NCBI RefSeq assembly: GCF_014779765.1
Contig: NZ_JACXZA010000004.1
Span: 186,001-250,000 of the forward strand
DNA: 64,000 bases
Source: Paenibacillus terricola
Lineage (GTDB): Bacteria > Bacillota > Bacilli > Paenibacillales > Paenibacillaceae
Direction: 5' to 3'
Below are positions 49,972 through 60,195 of the stretch, piece after piece; positions within the stretch are counted from its first letter, which is position 1; each line of letters starts with the position of its first letter. The notes under the pieces were generated by a model. That model saw nothing but the letters and a program-made list of their open reading frames with translations, had not been told where the DNA came from and searched no databases. Both the position numbers and the translations under genes were made by a program.

Positions 49972-50895
49972 ATGTTCTGGATCGCAGGTTTAGGTGTGAT
50001 AACGGGCGCGCTGGCGCTCGTCTTGTCGTATCGGCTGAAAGGTGAAATCCGAAGAACGACGCGGCAGCTGCAGCAGTGGAATGACGGCAGGACTGCGAAG
50101 AAGCTGGATGTCATCGTTCAGGATCGAGACATGGAGGCGTTGGCCGAGCAGATCAATCGGCAGATTGATCGGACCCGGCAGGCGAACGCGGAGAAGACGC
50201 GGACGGAGAACGAGCTCAAGCAGGCGATTTCGCATATCTCGCATGATATCCGAACGCCGATGACATCGATTCTTGGCTACGTTCAGCTGATCGAGAGCGA
50301 GGAGCTGTCCGAGACACAGAAGCGGGAATATACAGCCGTTGTCCGCAAAAGCGCACTCCGACTCAAAGCGCTGCTCGAGGATTTCTTCGAGCTGTCGGTC
50401 ATCGAATCGCCGGACTATGCGCTGAGCATGGAGAAGGTAACGTTGGGCGAGCTTGTGCTGGAGAGCTTAGTCGGTCATTATGAGGCGTTCAACCAGCGGC
50501 ATATTGAACCGATTATCCGTCTGCCCGAGGAGGAGATCTGCGTCGTGGCCGATGCCTCGGCGGTGAAGCGGGTAATCGAGAATCTCGTTACGAATGCCAT
50601 CCGATACTCGGCTGGCGACGTCTCGATTCAATTGGAACGTACGGCTGGCTCCTCCTCCGTGCGGCTCACGATTCATAACTCCGCTCCGCGTCTGCTGCAG
50701 GCGGATCTAGCGCATCTGTTTGATCGGTTCTACAAGGCTGATCAGCAGCGGACGGAGAGGGGAACGGGACTCGGCCTATCGATTGCGAAGAGCCTGATGC
50801 ACAAGATGAACGGCCGTTTGACCGCGGAGCTGCAGGGCGGTGTGCTGTTTATGTACTGTGAATGGCAGTCGGCCGAGCAGGATAGTGCGGGGTGA
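49972..50895 (+). CDS. sensor histidine kinase
   Basis: A 307-residue kinase with one N-terminal membrane helix (residues about 2-20) and no outer sensing domain. The phosphorylated histidine is in ISHISHDIRTPMTSILGY, the N box is ENLVTNAIRYS, and the G box is GTGLGLSIAKSLMHKMNG. The lack of a sensor suggests that it detects its signal through the membrane or through the ABC transporter, as in BceS-type systems. It is the last gene of the operon, 23 bases after the permease. Confidence 0.87.
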   Translation: MFWIAGLGVITGALALVLSYRLKGEIRRTTRQLQQWNDGRTAKKLDVIVQDRDMEALAEQINRQIDRTRQANAEKTRTENELKQAISHISHDIRTPMTSILGYVQLIESEELSETQKREYTAVVRKSALRLKALLEDFFELSVIESPDYALSMEKVTLGELVLESLVGHYEAFNQRHIEPIIRLPEEEICVVADASAVKRVIENLVTNAIRYSAGDVSIQLERTAGSSSVRLTIHNSAPRLLQADLAHLFDRFYKADQQRTERGTGLGLSIAKSLMHKMNGRLTAELQGGVLFMYCEWQSAEQDSAG

Positions 50896-51080
50896 ATGAA
50901 GAATTTCAGACGAACCGCGTATTATGGTGCGTGTAACGAAGCCGCTGATTGTGCAGCCCCCGCGTATTCTAGTGCCTGGACAGGCGGCATTCGAGCTGCA
51001 TCTCGTCAGCAATTCTATCCTTGAAGTTATGTTCCACATGAGACGAATCGCCAACTAAGCGCGAAGAGGGGACGAATGAA

Positions 51081-51572
51081 ATGTCGAATCAATCGGAAAT
51101 GATTCAGCAAGCCATCCCGATCAGCCGTCAAGATTTGCCGGAGCTGCAGTTTGTCGGCATGATCGTCAACGTATCGTTTAAGCATGGAGACTTCAGTCGT
51201 ATTGGCGAAGTGAAAGAGGCCTTCATGCGCAGAAGGGCAGAAATCCAGAACGTCATTGACCCGGACTACTTCTATGCGCCATGGTACAGCTGCGAAGTCA
51301 TGTTCACGTACTTCTACTGCATGCAGGTGAGCAGTCTCACGCATGTACCAGAAGGAATGATGGGCTTCTCGGTGGCGGCGCATACGTACTTGAGGGCCGA
51401 GTATGATGGCGTATCGCCTTGGGAGCCTGATCCGTACGGGGAGCTGCATCGCTATCGTGCAGAACATGGACTGAAGGAGCACACGAACGCAATGGTGATC
51501 GAGAAGTACGCCTTCGCCAACGAAGGCAGGGAAGGTCGCATTACGATCGATATATTTGGTCCGATTGAATAA
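51081..51572 (+). CDS. GyrI-like effector-binding domain protein
   Basis: A 163-residue protein of the GyrI/Rob effector-binding fold. LQFVGMIVNVSFKHGDFSRI, the FTYFYCMQVSSL strand and MMGFSVAAHTYLRAEYDG fit the two-fold repeat of this domain. Such stand-alone proteins bind or break down small toxic molecules. GAGGGG precedes the ATG. It lies 185 bases after the kinase gene, and a strong terminator follows. Function is inferred only from the fold. Confidence 0.72.
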   Translation: MSNQSEMIQQAIPISRQDLPELQFVGMIVNVSFKHGDFSRIGEVKEAFMRRRAEIQNVIDPDYFYAPWYSCEVMFTYFYCMQVSSLTHVPEGMMGFSVAAHTYLRAEYDGVSPWEPDPYGELHRYRAEHGLKEHTNAMVIEKYAFANEGREGRITIDIFGPIE

Positions 51573-51576
51573 GCAG

Positions 51577-51614
51577 AAGCCCTCTAGCGGCAATAGCCGC
51601 CAGAGGGCTTTTAT
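51577..51614. terminator. bidirectional intrinsic terminator
   Basis: AAGCCCTCT-GCGG and CCGC-AGAGGGCTT form a stem with a small mismatch, followed by TTATT, between convergent genes. Confidence 0.85.
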
Positions 51615-51616
51615 TG

Positions 51617-52825
51617 TCAGGAGGGGCGGACCTCTTGTCCGGATAGTACCTTCTCGTTGTTTGGTATACTAGCTTCCCGGCGAAGAACGCCGCTGAGCAA
51701 GAAGGCAGCAAGCGACAGAGCAAGACAGATGCCGGCGAAATAACCGATCGACGAGAAGCCGCCGAGTTGGACGTAGAGAAGACTGGCTGCCCATGCACCA
51801 ATCGTGTTCGCCCCATTCATCGTTGCGTTGGCAAGGCTGGAGATCGTACCGCGAATGGAGGCGTTCAGCGAAGTGAGACCCTCCATGGCGATCGGAAAGA
51901 TGATACCCAGTGTTGCGAAAATGACCAAATAGCTGGCTGTCACAACGGACAGACTGGCGATATGAGGCATAACGGCATACAGCACGACGACCAAGAGCAT
52001 GCCCGTCGTGACAGCTCTTATTGCACCGAGCATTCGGACGACATAGGCGCTGACCAGACTGCCGAGAAGCGTCCCGAACCCGAGGAACATCATAACGTTA
52101 CCGATCTGCCCCACATGAAGTTCGAATTTATCGGCCAACCATCGGCCTGTAAAGGCGATAGCCGTACCGCTGCCCAGGTGTAGGAGAAGGTAAGCGAAGA
52201 AACCGCCTCTTGCTTTGCCGCTTCTTATGAGCGGTGCATATCGGCGAAGGATCACAGTTGGACCGCTTGGCGCCGTACGCGGTTTGATATCAGGAAGCAT
52301 GTAGAATACGCCGATGCATAGCAGCAGCGAAACTCCGCCGACGGTCCAAAATGGTACCGACCAGTGAGCAGCGGCAAGCCAGCTTCCAATAGGTACGCCA
52401 AGCGCTTGGGCCGTGGCGAGACCCGAGAAGGCGATGCCCATCGTCCGCGAGATGGCTGCGGGAGGCATGACGGCCGGGATAGAGGCCCACACCTGCGGTG
52501 CTGTGAACGCGGCGCTGACGCCAGCGAGGAAGCGGAATAAACACATCGTCCAGAAGCTGTCAGCGAAGCCGCACAGGATGGTGGAGATCGAGAAGCCGAG
52601 CAAGCCGCACACCATGACGGTTCTGCGGTTCCAGCCATCGGATAATGGGCCGGCGATGAGGGCGAAGATGGAGGAGCCGAGCGTATAGGCGCCAAGCATC
52701 CAGCCGGCGATGTCGGTCGATACGCCAAACTCATGCTGAAGGGTCGGAAGAAGCGGCGAGATGAGGAACGTATCGGTTCCGATCATGAACATGACGATGA
52801 AGAATAACATAGTAAATTTCCGCAC
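51617..52825 (-). CDS. MFS transporter
   Basis: A 402-residue membrane protein with twelve predicted helices. The signature loop between helices 2 and 3 is GPLSDGWNRRTVMVCG, and the helix 4-5 region shows RFLAGVSAAFTAPQVWA, as in DHA1-type efflux or sugar-efflux transporters. The GTG start follows AGGAG. It is divergent from a WYL-domain regulator, which probably controls it. The substrate is unknown. Confidence 0.85.
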   Translation of the reverse strand: MRKFTMLFFIVMFMIGTDTFLISPLLPTLQHEFGVSTDIAGWMLGAYTLGSSIFALIAGPLSDGWNRRTVMVCGLLGFSISTILCGFADSFWTMCLFRFLAGVSAAFTAPQVWASIPAVMPPAAISRTMGIAFSGLATAQALGVPIGSWLAAAHWSVPFWTVGGVSLLLCIGVFYMLPDIKPRTAPSGPTVILRRYAPLIRSGKARGGFFAYLLLHLGSGTAIAFTGRWLADKFELHVGQIGNVMMFLGFGTLLGSLVSAYVVRMLGAIRAVTTGMLLVVVLYAVMPHIASLSVVTASYLVIFATLGIIFPIAMEGLTSLNASIRGTISSLANATMNGANTIGAWAASLLYVQLGGFSSIGYFAGICLALSLAAFLLSGVLRREASIPNNEKVLSGQEVRPS

Positions 52826-52849
52826 GATGGATCACTCCTACTTGTTTAG

Positions 52850-52878
52850 GTCCTTACGCACCTATCGTACGGTATAAT
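52850..52878. promoter_or_regulatory. shared promoter region of MFS and WYL genes
   Basis: TATAAT at 52873-52878 on the plus strand, and a short TAGGT/ACCTA inverted repeat near 52851-52865 between the divergent genes. Confidence 0.35.
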
Positions 52879-52931
52879 GGTGACAGACTTTGTCATCAAC
52901 TCGGAATAAGGTAGGAGGGAGGTGGTCCAGG

Positions 52932-53891
52932 TTGCCGAAGTCCAAGAGATTGATGGAATTAATGATGACCGTCAACCGCAAGAGGCGGTTCAAGGTTCAA
53001 GAGCTTGCGGATGAATTCGGCGTGTCCAAGCGGACGATCCTGCGGGACTTGCAGGAGCTCAGCGAACTTGGCGTTCCGTTATATTCCGAGGTAGGGCCGC
53101 ATGGCGGCTATCAGGTCGTACGAGAACGAGTGCTTCCGCCGATCGCCTTCACGGAAGGCGAGGCGGTGGCGATGTTCTTCGCCGTACATGCGCTGCGTCA
53201 TTATTCATCGCTGCCTTTCGAAGCAGAATCGGCATCTGCGCTTAGCAAGTTTTATCTGCATATGCCTGGCGATGTAAGAGACCGGATCGATAGCATGAAG
53301 GACCGGGTCGACTTCGTGGCGCCGACGAGATGGAGCGACGCGCCATGCCTAGCGGAACTGCTGGATGCTGCCATAAAGCAGAGCGTACTCGTCATTCAAT
53401 ACGAGTCGCAGGAGCGGGGAGCAGAGAGTCGCCGGATTCAGCCGGTATGCATTTATGCGAATAACGGCTTCTGGTACTGCACAGCCTACTGCTTCAATCG
53501 GCAGGATTATCGCGTATTCCGATGTGATCGAATTCGCGAGGCGGCGTACGATACGTCAGGGACAGTGCCGATGCAGCTCAAGGATGTTCGTCTTAGTCGG
53601 AGGGATGCCAGCCAGCCAAGAGACCCGATTCGTCTCCGGGCGGTACTAAGCAAGACTGGCGTTCAGCGCTGTGAATCCGAGTTATGGCTCGCTCCGCTGC
53701 TTCAAGTACGGGAAGACGGCAGCGGCGTGATCGATAAGGACGTTTCTCGAGATGACATGACATTCTATGCGGAATTTATGATTGGCTTGGGCGACGAGGT
53801 TGCCTTAGAGGAGCCGTACGAACTGAAGGAAGCGATCCGAACGAGGCTCGCTGCACTGTTAGCCCGATACGAAGGATACGCTGCTCAATAG
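52932..53891 (+). CDS. YafY-type HTH and WYL-domain regulator
   Basis: A 319-residue regulator. The N-terminal winged helix shows FKVQELADEFGVSKRTILRD and GVPLYSEVGPHGGYQV. The WYL domain lies at about residues 140-220 (VLVIQYESQE, GFWYCTAYCFNRQDYRVF), and a C-terminal extension follows. WYL domains bind nucleotides or nucleic acids. The TTG at 52932 comes seven to ten bases after GGAGGGAGG. It is divergent from the MFS gene. Confidence 0.85.
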   Translation: MPKSKRLMELMMTVNRKRRFKVQELADEFGVSKRTILRDLQELSELGVPLYSEVGPHGGYQVVRERVLPPIAFTEGEAVAMFFAVHALRHYSSLPFEAESASALSKFYLHMPGDVRDRIDSMKDRVDFVAPTRWSDAPCLAELLDAAIKQSVLVIQYESQERGAESRRIQPVCIYANNGFWYCTAYCFNRQDYRVFRCDRIREAAYDTSGTVPMQLKDVRLSRRDASQPRDPIRLRAVLSKTGVQRCESELWLAPLLQVREDGSGVIDKDVSRDDMTFYAEFMIGLGDEVALEEPYELKEAIRTRLAALLARYEGYAAQ

Positions 53892-53898
53892 AAAGAAA

Positions 53899-53935
53899 CC
53901 AGCCCTCCAGCGGATATAGTCGCTGGAGGGCTGGT
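53899..53935. terminator. bidirectional intrinsic terminator
   Basis: CCAGCCCTCCAGCG (53899-53912) and CGCTGGAGGGCTGG (53921-53934) are perfect 14-base arms, followed by TCATTTT. Confidence 0.85.
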
Positions 53936-54026
53936 CATTTTGAATCCTATGTTGCTCTATATGGGGTCTACTTCGATGAACCGTGCAAGAGCCTCGTTCT
54001 GACGGATGCGTTAGTCCAGTTATCGT

Positions 54027-57000
54027 CTACTCTTCTTCTTCGGCAATGACCTGCACCGATGCGCTGGCTGTACGAGTCGGACCGTTATCCGAGGTGAGTG
54101 TCACGGGGCTCACGAAGATCGTGTCCTCTTCAACATCAGGAAGTACGAAGGGGACTCGCAGCGTCTCGCATGCCCCGACTTCAAGCCTTTCAATAAGCAG
54201 TTGTATGCGGAGCAGCGGGGCAACGATTCGAACGTTAATGAGCGGCACATTTCCTGTGTTGCATGCTCGAATGGTGAACACGACCTTCTCGCCCGGACTT
54301 CCCGTTGGACGATCGACCGTTTCGGTCAAAGAAGCATCCGGCAGTGACTGCACCGTGATCACGACTTCCTGCTGCTGAGGAGGTGTCTGGTCAGAGAAAA
54401 TCGTAACGATGTTGCGGAATAGAGTCGCTCCTCGCGTTCCGGGCGGTATCGGCAACTGAAGCGAGAATACATGTCTCTCTCCAGGCGCAAGCGTTGGAAT
54501 AACGGCCCGGAAATTAAGCAGAGAATCGGAAACGTGCACATGCGTCAACGTTTGGTTCGTGATATTGGTGACGGTGATGGTCTTGACCACGGTCTCCCCT
54601 GGTTTTGGCGTTTCAGGGGTTGCTTCAATCTTAAGCTCCGGCAGTTCAACGGGATCGGCAATGGCAACTCTCTCCTCGTCTTGCACAGGCGGGGAACCAG
54701 GTGCCTGTTCATCCCAAGTGACGGTGACTCGATTCGCGATGATGCTGCCGAATGTCGTGCCCGCCGGTACAGTGAATGTGAAATTCACCCGCTCTGTCTC
54801 GCCCGACGCAATGACCGGAATCGTGAACGATTGGCCTGTTAAGGAGTCGCGGACGACGACGTTGGTTGCTGGAATCCCGCCGGTGTTAGTGACTTCAATG
54901 GTGTAGTGGATCGTTTCGCCCGGCTCCGCGGCAGTTCGATCTGAACGCTTGCGCACGACTAATGTCGTCACCTGCGCAGGGGTTACGATCACCTCGCTAA
55001 CCGTCTCTTGCGGCGGCGATTGGTCTGAACTGGCGATGAATGTATTGCGGATGACGCTGCCCGGCACCGCATTCGCTGGAACGATGAACGTCACGGTTCT
55101 GGTAATCGTCGCATTCGCCGGCAGCTCTGCAATCGTCTCGCGCAGCCCCAACAGCGGATCGGATAATGATACATTCGTCTGCGGGATGCCGACCAGGTTC
55201 GTTACGGTCAACGTATACGTAATGATATCGCCTGGTGCCGCTGTATTCCGGTCCGAAATCTTCTGGACCAACAACGCTGGTACAACAGGCTGGATCACGA
55301 TCACTTCATTAACCGTCTCCGCTGGTGGCGACTGATCCGAGCTAGCGACAAGCGTATTGCGGATGATGCTTCCTGGCAACGCATCTGCTGGAACGACAAA
55401 TGTTGCGGTTAGGGTGACGGTGCCATTCGCCGGCAGCTCCGCAATTGTTTCGCTCAGCCCAAGCAGCACATCGGTCAACACGACATTCGTCTGTGGAGCA
55501 TTATTCAGATTGGTAACGATCAACGTATAAGTGATGGTGTCGCCTGGTGTCACCGTATTCCGGTCAGGAAGCTTCTGAACCAGAAGAGCTGGCTCCGGCG
55601 GCAATTGAACAACCACCTCATTAACCGTTTCAGCTGGTTCCGATTGATCCGAGCTAACGATGAATGTATTTCGAATGATACTGCCCGGCACTGCACCTGC
55701 GGGCACAGTGAACGTCAGTATCCGGGTAATGGTTGCGTTTGCCGGCAATTCTGCGACCACCTCATTCAGCCCAAGCAGCGCATCCGTCAGCACAACGTTT
55801 GTTTGTGCGAAATTACGCAGATTCGTTACGGTGAACGTATAGGTGATGGTTTCGCCCGGAGCGGCCGCATTGCGGTCGGAAACTTTTTGAATGAGCAGCG
55901 CAGGCCCTGGCAATTCTTCGACAATGACTTCGGAGATCGTCTCCTGCGGCGGCGATTGGTCCGAGCTTGTGATGAACGTATTTCGAATGATGCTGCCGGC
56001 TATCGCGCCACTCGGAATCGTAAAGGTTACGGTTCGAGTAACAACCTCATTCGCAAGCAGAATAGGGATGGTCTCGCTAAATCCCACAAGCTCATCCAGC
56101 AGTACGACGTTCGTCTGCGCGAAATTGCGCAGATTGGTAATGATCAGCGTATAAGTGACCGTCTCGCCCGGTGGGGCTGAATTGCGGTCGGGAAGCTTTT
56201 GAATGAGCAACGCCGGTCCCGGCGGTTCTACCACTACGACCTCGTTGATCGTTTCCTGCTGCGGCGTTTCATCCGAACTGACGACGAACGTATTCAGGAT
56301 AACGGTGCCGGGCGCTGTATCCACCGGTACGGTAAACGAGAACGTGCGAGCGATCGTCTCGCCCCCAAGCAGGACGGGGATCGTCTCGCTAAGTCCCAGC
56401 AGCGCATCGAACAGTACGACATTGGTCTGAGGAACATCGAGCAGATTCGTTACGGTCAACGTGTAAATCACCGTGTCCCCTGGCTCAGCCACTGCTAGGC
56501 TCGATTCTTTCTGAAGCGACAGACCGGTACCAACCACTATAACGATCGATTCGGCTTGCTCTGGGCCCGTTTGATCCGACTGAACGGTAACAATATTAAC
56601 AATATCCGATCCGATCGGCGTATCACGAGGGACGGTGAATGCAAACAAATGATCCTGAACTTCCCCTACATGAAGGATAGGCACCACGAAGTCGATCCCG
56701 AGGACCGGATCAAAGATTCTAATGTTGGTTAGCGGCACATTCCCTATGTTTTCCAATGTAATGATGTATTGAATCGTCTGTCCGATCACGGCCGTAGGCG
56801 TATCCGGAATCTTGCGGACCCCTAGTCGAGGATCTACGAGCACCGTCACCTCCGTGCTATCGGATACGGGCTCGCCGATCTGATCCGCGAAGGCGATTGC
56901 CGTATTAACAAACGTAATAGGTTCGATCTCGAACGGGACGAAGAAGGACACATGGAACTGGATCGTTTGCCCGACGCCAAGGACAGGAACATGGAAGTTT

Positions 57001-59786
57001 TCGCCGGTGAGGTCCTCGAACACTTGGATGTTCGTAAGGTCCGCATTGCCGGTATTGCTGATCGTGATGGTATAGTTAACAAACTCGCCAGGGGAAACGA
57101 AGTTTCGATCGGCTGTCTTCGTAATCTCCAGCCTAGGAACCGGCAACACTTCGACCGTCGTGCCGATTTCCTCTGGATTAGGCAGGTTGTCAGCAGTAAT
57201 CTTGAGGGTATTGACAATCGTGACGCCTGCTTGCGCATCCGGGGGAATGACGAACGGCCAATCGATGACATTCACTTCTCCGGGCGCAATGTTACTCCAT
57301 AATTGGTCCAATCCGAGGAGCGGATCGATAAGATGGACATTAACCAAATCGGCATCTCCGTGATTCTCCAGCGTAATCGTAAAGACGACGGTATCCCCCG
57401 GGAAAGCGGCAGGCGGATTAACCGTCTTGTTAGCTACGAGCACCGGAGATCCCGTGACGAGAATTTCCGCATCGGCCGTAAGGGGCTCTCCGAATTGATC
57501 GGAGGTAATGAACACTGTATTTCTGATGATTCCCAAAGGTTGATCGAAAGGAACCGTAAATTCAAACTTGATGACATGGACAGAAAAAGGAGGGATCTCG
57601 GGTATGGTTTCAAAAATGCCGAGCAGCGGATCTTGAACATGCACATTCGTTAGCGTTGCCGCGCTAGGGTTCTGGATTTCGATGGTGTAGGTTACGGTTT
57701 CGCCGCGAAGCACCTCGAAACGGTCCGGAAATTTAATAACGCCTGTCCCCAAGCTCAGACAAATCCTGATTACAAAGGCATCGCTGCCCCCATGCAAGAA
57801 CGGCTGAAATGCGCCAGGCGTAACCGGAAAATCGGCGGAAAAGGTTTGACCGGTTACAAATACGCAACCTGAGCTGTCGACGGCAACGGCGTTGCCCACA
57901 TCGCTCGAGCTGCCCCCAATGTAAGAAGAGAATACGAGCTCATTGCCTTGAATGTTCAATTGCGAAATGAAAGCATCACCGCCGCCGTGGGAAGATGGCT
58001 GGAATGCGTCAGGCGTAGTAGGAAAGTTGAACGATGTGGTGCTTCCCGTTACATAAGCAAAGCCGTTCAGCAGTGTTATGCCATTGCCTGCGTCCGACTC
58101 GCTGCCACCAAGAAAAGTCGAATAGACCAAATAATTGCCTTGAGGACTGAGCTTTGTTACAAAAGCGTCGGAGGATCCTCCGTTATACCCCTGTTGGAAC
58201 GCTCCTGGCGTGGTCGGAAAATCAAACGAAGTGGTGCTTCCGGTCACGTATGCCTGACCCAGCTCATCGACCGAGATGCCCCTGCCCTCATCGTCGCCAT
58301 TGCCGGTTAAATAGGTGGAGTATTCTAGGACGGATCCGAACGCACCTATTTTCGATACAAAAGCAGCTATAACGCCGGTCAGCGAGATTTGAAAAGCGCC
58401 AGGCGTCGTTGGAAAGTCTGGTGATGTGGTAGTGCCTGTGACGTATGCGCTGTCCGATCCGTCGACTGCGATACCGTGTGCTTCGTCAAGTCCTATGCCT
58501 CCAAGCAGAGTGGAAAATTCAAGCGCGCTGCCAGCAGCATTGAATTTGGTGACAAAAGCATGCTCATTCGCGATAAAAGGTTGGAGCTCGTTGATGATAG
58601 GGAAATTGAAGGAGGATGTGCCTCCCGCAACATAAGCGTTCCCTGCGCTGTTTACGGCGATAGCGAAGCCAGTATCCACGCCTTCTCCGCCGAGAAACGT
58701 GGAGTAGACCAGAGAGCCCCCGCTCGGACTTAATTTGATCACGAATGCATCTTGGGTTCCACCGATGAATGGCTGAAACGCGCCTGCCGTTATCGGAAAG
58801 TCGGGGGAAAGAGTCTGCCCCGTCACATAAGCGCTGCCCGCGCTGTCAATCGCAATGCCGCGGCCCAGATCCGAACTGATGCCCCCTAGGAAAGTCGAAT
58901 AAACGAGCGCTGTGCCAGCTGCATTCACTTTGGTCACGAATACGCTCGAGGATCCATCTTTGCCAGGTTGGAATGCGCCAGGAGTGGTTGGAAAGTCTAG
59001 GGATAAGGTTTGCCCCGTTACATAGGCATTGTCCTGATTGTCTACTGCAATGCCGAAACCGATATCCGTATCGCTTCCGCCAAGGTAAGTGGAATAGAGC
59101 AGGAACATCGGATCAATAATGAGTTCAAGGTCCGGCCGGTAGTCTTCCCCGACTGCGAAGCTGTAGACGCTAGATTCTTGCCCGTCGGGCAAAAGAAACT
59201 GGCTCTCCACCGCAACCCTGCGGTCATTAATCATCTGATAGCTTACGGGTCTCTCCTCCACCAGGATGCCTAACGGGGTGTGGATCTGAAGATCGCCCTC
59301 TTCATTTAGGGATAACCGTTCTGCACCGCGGTATACGAACCGGATATCCTCGAGATTGGCGCCAGGCTTTACCACAACGTCGTATTTGAACTTTCCAGTG
59401 TCCCCGTAGAAGACAAGGTCAACGCCTGGCCACAGCTCTTCATAGACAATCTCCCGATAGTTCGGCATGTCTGTACGCCACTTCGTCGGATCATTGCCCA
59501 TGAAATAATGGGATTTATTCGAGTCCTCGCGACGGGCTGTGATTCGAGGGGACCCATTCGCACCGATAAATTGCAAGGAGAGCGCTGTGCCCGTCGACTC
59601 ATTCAGCTCATTTTTTCTGGTAAATACAAATAGAACCTCATCCGAGGAGAAGCCAATCTGACATCCTGGTTTACTGGACAGAAAGTGGATTTCTCTACGG
59701 GACTGCCCGACATTAGGCACGAAGGTCAGCGGGAAGTTCACAAATTCCTCGAAAGGCATCCGGCTTTTTGTTTGACTCGGTAACAC
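54027..59786 (-). CDS. giant SBBP beta-propeller and DUF11-repeat protein
   Basis: A 1919-residue protein. Residues about 12-228 form an N-terminal domain of the DUF7948 type (FVPNVGQSRREIHFLSSKPG, LWPGVDLVFYGDTGKFKYDV). Residues about 229-655 hold seven SBBP repeats (YSTYLGG...GIAVD...AYVTG...FPTTPGAFQ), a number that fits one closed propeller. Residues about 655-1919 hold twelve DUF11-type Ig-like modules of about 105 residues, several nearly identical. It ends with EEEE and has no LPxTG motif. The GTG start follows GAGGAGGG, and no signal peptide is visible, which is odd for such domains; a spore-coat or exosporium role is possible. Confidence 0.85.
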   Translation of the reverse strand: MLPSQTKSRMPFEEFVNFPLTFVPNVGQSRREIHFLSSKPGCQIGFSSDEVLFVFTRKNELNESTGTALSLQFIGANGSPRITARREDSNKSHYFMGNDPTKWRTDMPNYREIVYEELWPGVDLVFYGDTGKFKYDVVVKPGANLEDIRFVYRGAERLSLNEEGDLQIHTPLGILVEERPVSYQMINDRRVAVESQFLLPDGQESSVYSFAVGEDYRPDLELIIDPMFLLYSTYLGGSDTDIGFGIAVDNQDNAYVTGQTLSLDFPTTPGAFQPGKDGSSSVFVTKVNAAGTALVYSTFLGGISSDLGRGIAIDSAGSAYVTGQTLSPDFPITAGAFQPFIGGTQDAFVIKLSPSGGSLVYSTFLGGEGVDTGFAIAVNSAGNAYVAGGTSSFNFPIINELQPFIANEHAFVTKFNAAGSALEFSTLLGGIGLDEAHGIAVDGSDSAYVTGTTTSPDFPTTPGAFQISLTGVIAAFVSKIGAFGSVLEYSTYLTGNGDDEGRGISVDELGQAYVTGSTTSFDFPTTPGAFQQGYNGGSSDAFVTKLSPQGNYLVYSTFLGGSESDAGNGITLLNGFAYVTGSTTSFNFPTTPDAFQPSSHGGGDAFISQLNIQGNELVFSSYIGGSSSDVGNAVAVDSSGCVFVTGQTFSADFPVTPGAFQPFLHGGSDAFVIRICLSLGTGVIKFPDRFEVLRGETVTYTIEIQNPSAATLTNVHVQDPLLGIFETIPEIPPFSVHVIKFEFTVPFDQPLGIIRNTVFITSDQFGEPLTADAEILVTGSPVLVANKTVNPPAAFPGDTVVFTITLENHGDADLVNVHLIDPLLGLDQLWSNIAPGEVNVIDWPFVIPPDAQAGVTIVNTLKITADNLPNPEEIGTTVEVLPVPRLEITKTADRNFVSPGEFVNYTITISNTGNADLTNIQVFEDLTGENFHVPVLGVGQTIQFHVSFFVPFEIEPITFVNTAIAFADQIGEPVSDSTEVTVLVDPRLGVRKIPDTPTAVIGQTIQYIITLENIGNVPLTNIRIFDPVLGIDFVVPILHVGEVQDHLFAFTVPRDTPIGSDIVNIVTVQSDQTGPEQAESIVIVVGTGLSLQKESSLAVAEPGDTVIYTLTVTNLLDVPQTNVVLFDALLGLSETIPVLLGGETIARTFSFTVPVDTAPGTVILNTFVVSSDETPQQETINEVVVVEPPGPALLIQKLPDRNSAPPGETVTYTLIITNLRNFAQTNVVLLDELVGFSETIPILLANEVVTRTVTFTIPSGAIAGSIIRNTFITSSDQSPPQETISEVIVEELPGPALLIQKVSDRNAAAPGETITYTFTVTNLRNFAQTNVVLTDALLGLNEVVAELPANATITRILTFTVPAGAVPGSIIRNTFIVSSDQSEPAETVNEVVVQLPPEPALLVQKLPDRNTVTPGDTITYTLIVTNLNNAPQTNVVLTDVLLGLSETIAELPANGTVTLTATFVVPADALPGSIIRNTLVASSDQSPPAETVNEVIVIQPVVPALLVQKISDRNTAAPGDIITYTLTVTNLVGIPQTNVSLSDPLLGLRETIAELPANATITRTVTFIVPANAVPGSVIRNTFIASSDQSPPQETVSEVIVTPAQVTTLVVRKRSDRTAAEPGETIHYTIEVTNTGGIPATNVVVRDSLTGQSFTIPVIASGETERVNFTFTVPAGTTFGSIIANRVTVTWDEQAPGSPPVQDEERVAIADPVELPELKIEATPETPKPGETVVKTITVTNITNQTLTHVHVSDSLLNFRAVIPTLAPGERHVFSLQLPIPPGTRGATLFRNIVTIFSDQTPPQQQEVVITVQSLPDASLTETVDRPTGSPGEKVVFTIRACNTGNVPLINVRIVAPLLRIQLLIERLEVGACETLRVPFVLPDVEEDTIFVSPVTLTSDNGPTRTASASVQVIAEEEE
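54920..56520 (-). repeat. tandem DUF11 coding repeats
   Basis: Modules 5 to 9 of the giant protein repeat with a period of about 310 bases. Segments such as SIIRNTF, SSDQSPP and QKLPDRN recur almost unchanged, pointing to recent duplication or recombination. Confidence 0.7.
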
Positions 59787-60195
59787 AGGTATCCCTCCTC
59801 AAATATCAAATTGAAGTCTCGCGATTACCCGGTCTTAACATAGCCCTCAAGGAGACAAGGCTGTTATCAGGCTCATAAATAAAAGTCCTTCAATGTTACT
59901 AGAGGCATTACGGAGCAGCTTGATGAATACATTGGGAATACCCCTTTATCCGACCTAGCCCCCCTCTCTTTAATGGTCCGTTGAATGGCTCCCCACGCAA
60001 GTGCTTCTACACGCATACTGAACCACAATCATCCACTCCTATGTCTATTGACGTTTATCCCGAATTAGTCTAATAAATCATTAGAATGGAACGAAGACCC
60101 TCTCTGTGCATACAGCGAGCAAAAGGTTTAGTCTGCTGTCGGAGTCGGGCGGATTATTTCTCAGGAAATTATTTTCATTTTTTATCCGAAAACAC
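59787..60195. other. intergenic stretch between divergent genes
   Basis: About 400 bases carry no convincing gene. It must hold the promoter of the giant protein gene on the minus strand, but I see no clear SigA-type box; a sporulation sigma factor could be used. Confidence 0.35.

Noticed and set aside
50896-51058. Small genes of about 42-44 codons between the kinase and the GyrI-like gene
   Set aside because: Two overlapping frames are equally open, neither has a convincing ribosome-binding site, and no motif is recognised.
54027-59786. Plus-strand frames such as 55605-56180 opposite the giant gene
   Set aside because: They arise from the repeated GC-rich coding sequence on the other strand and have no start signals.
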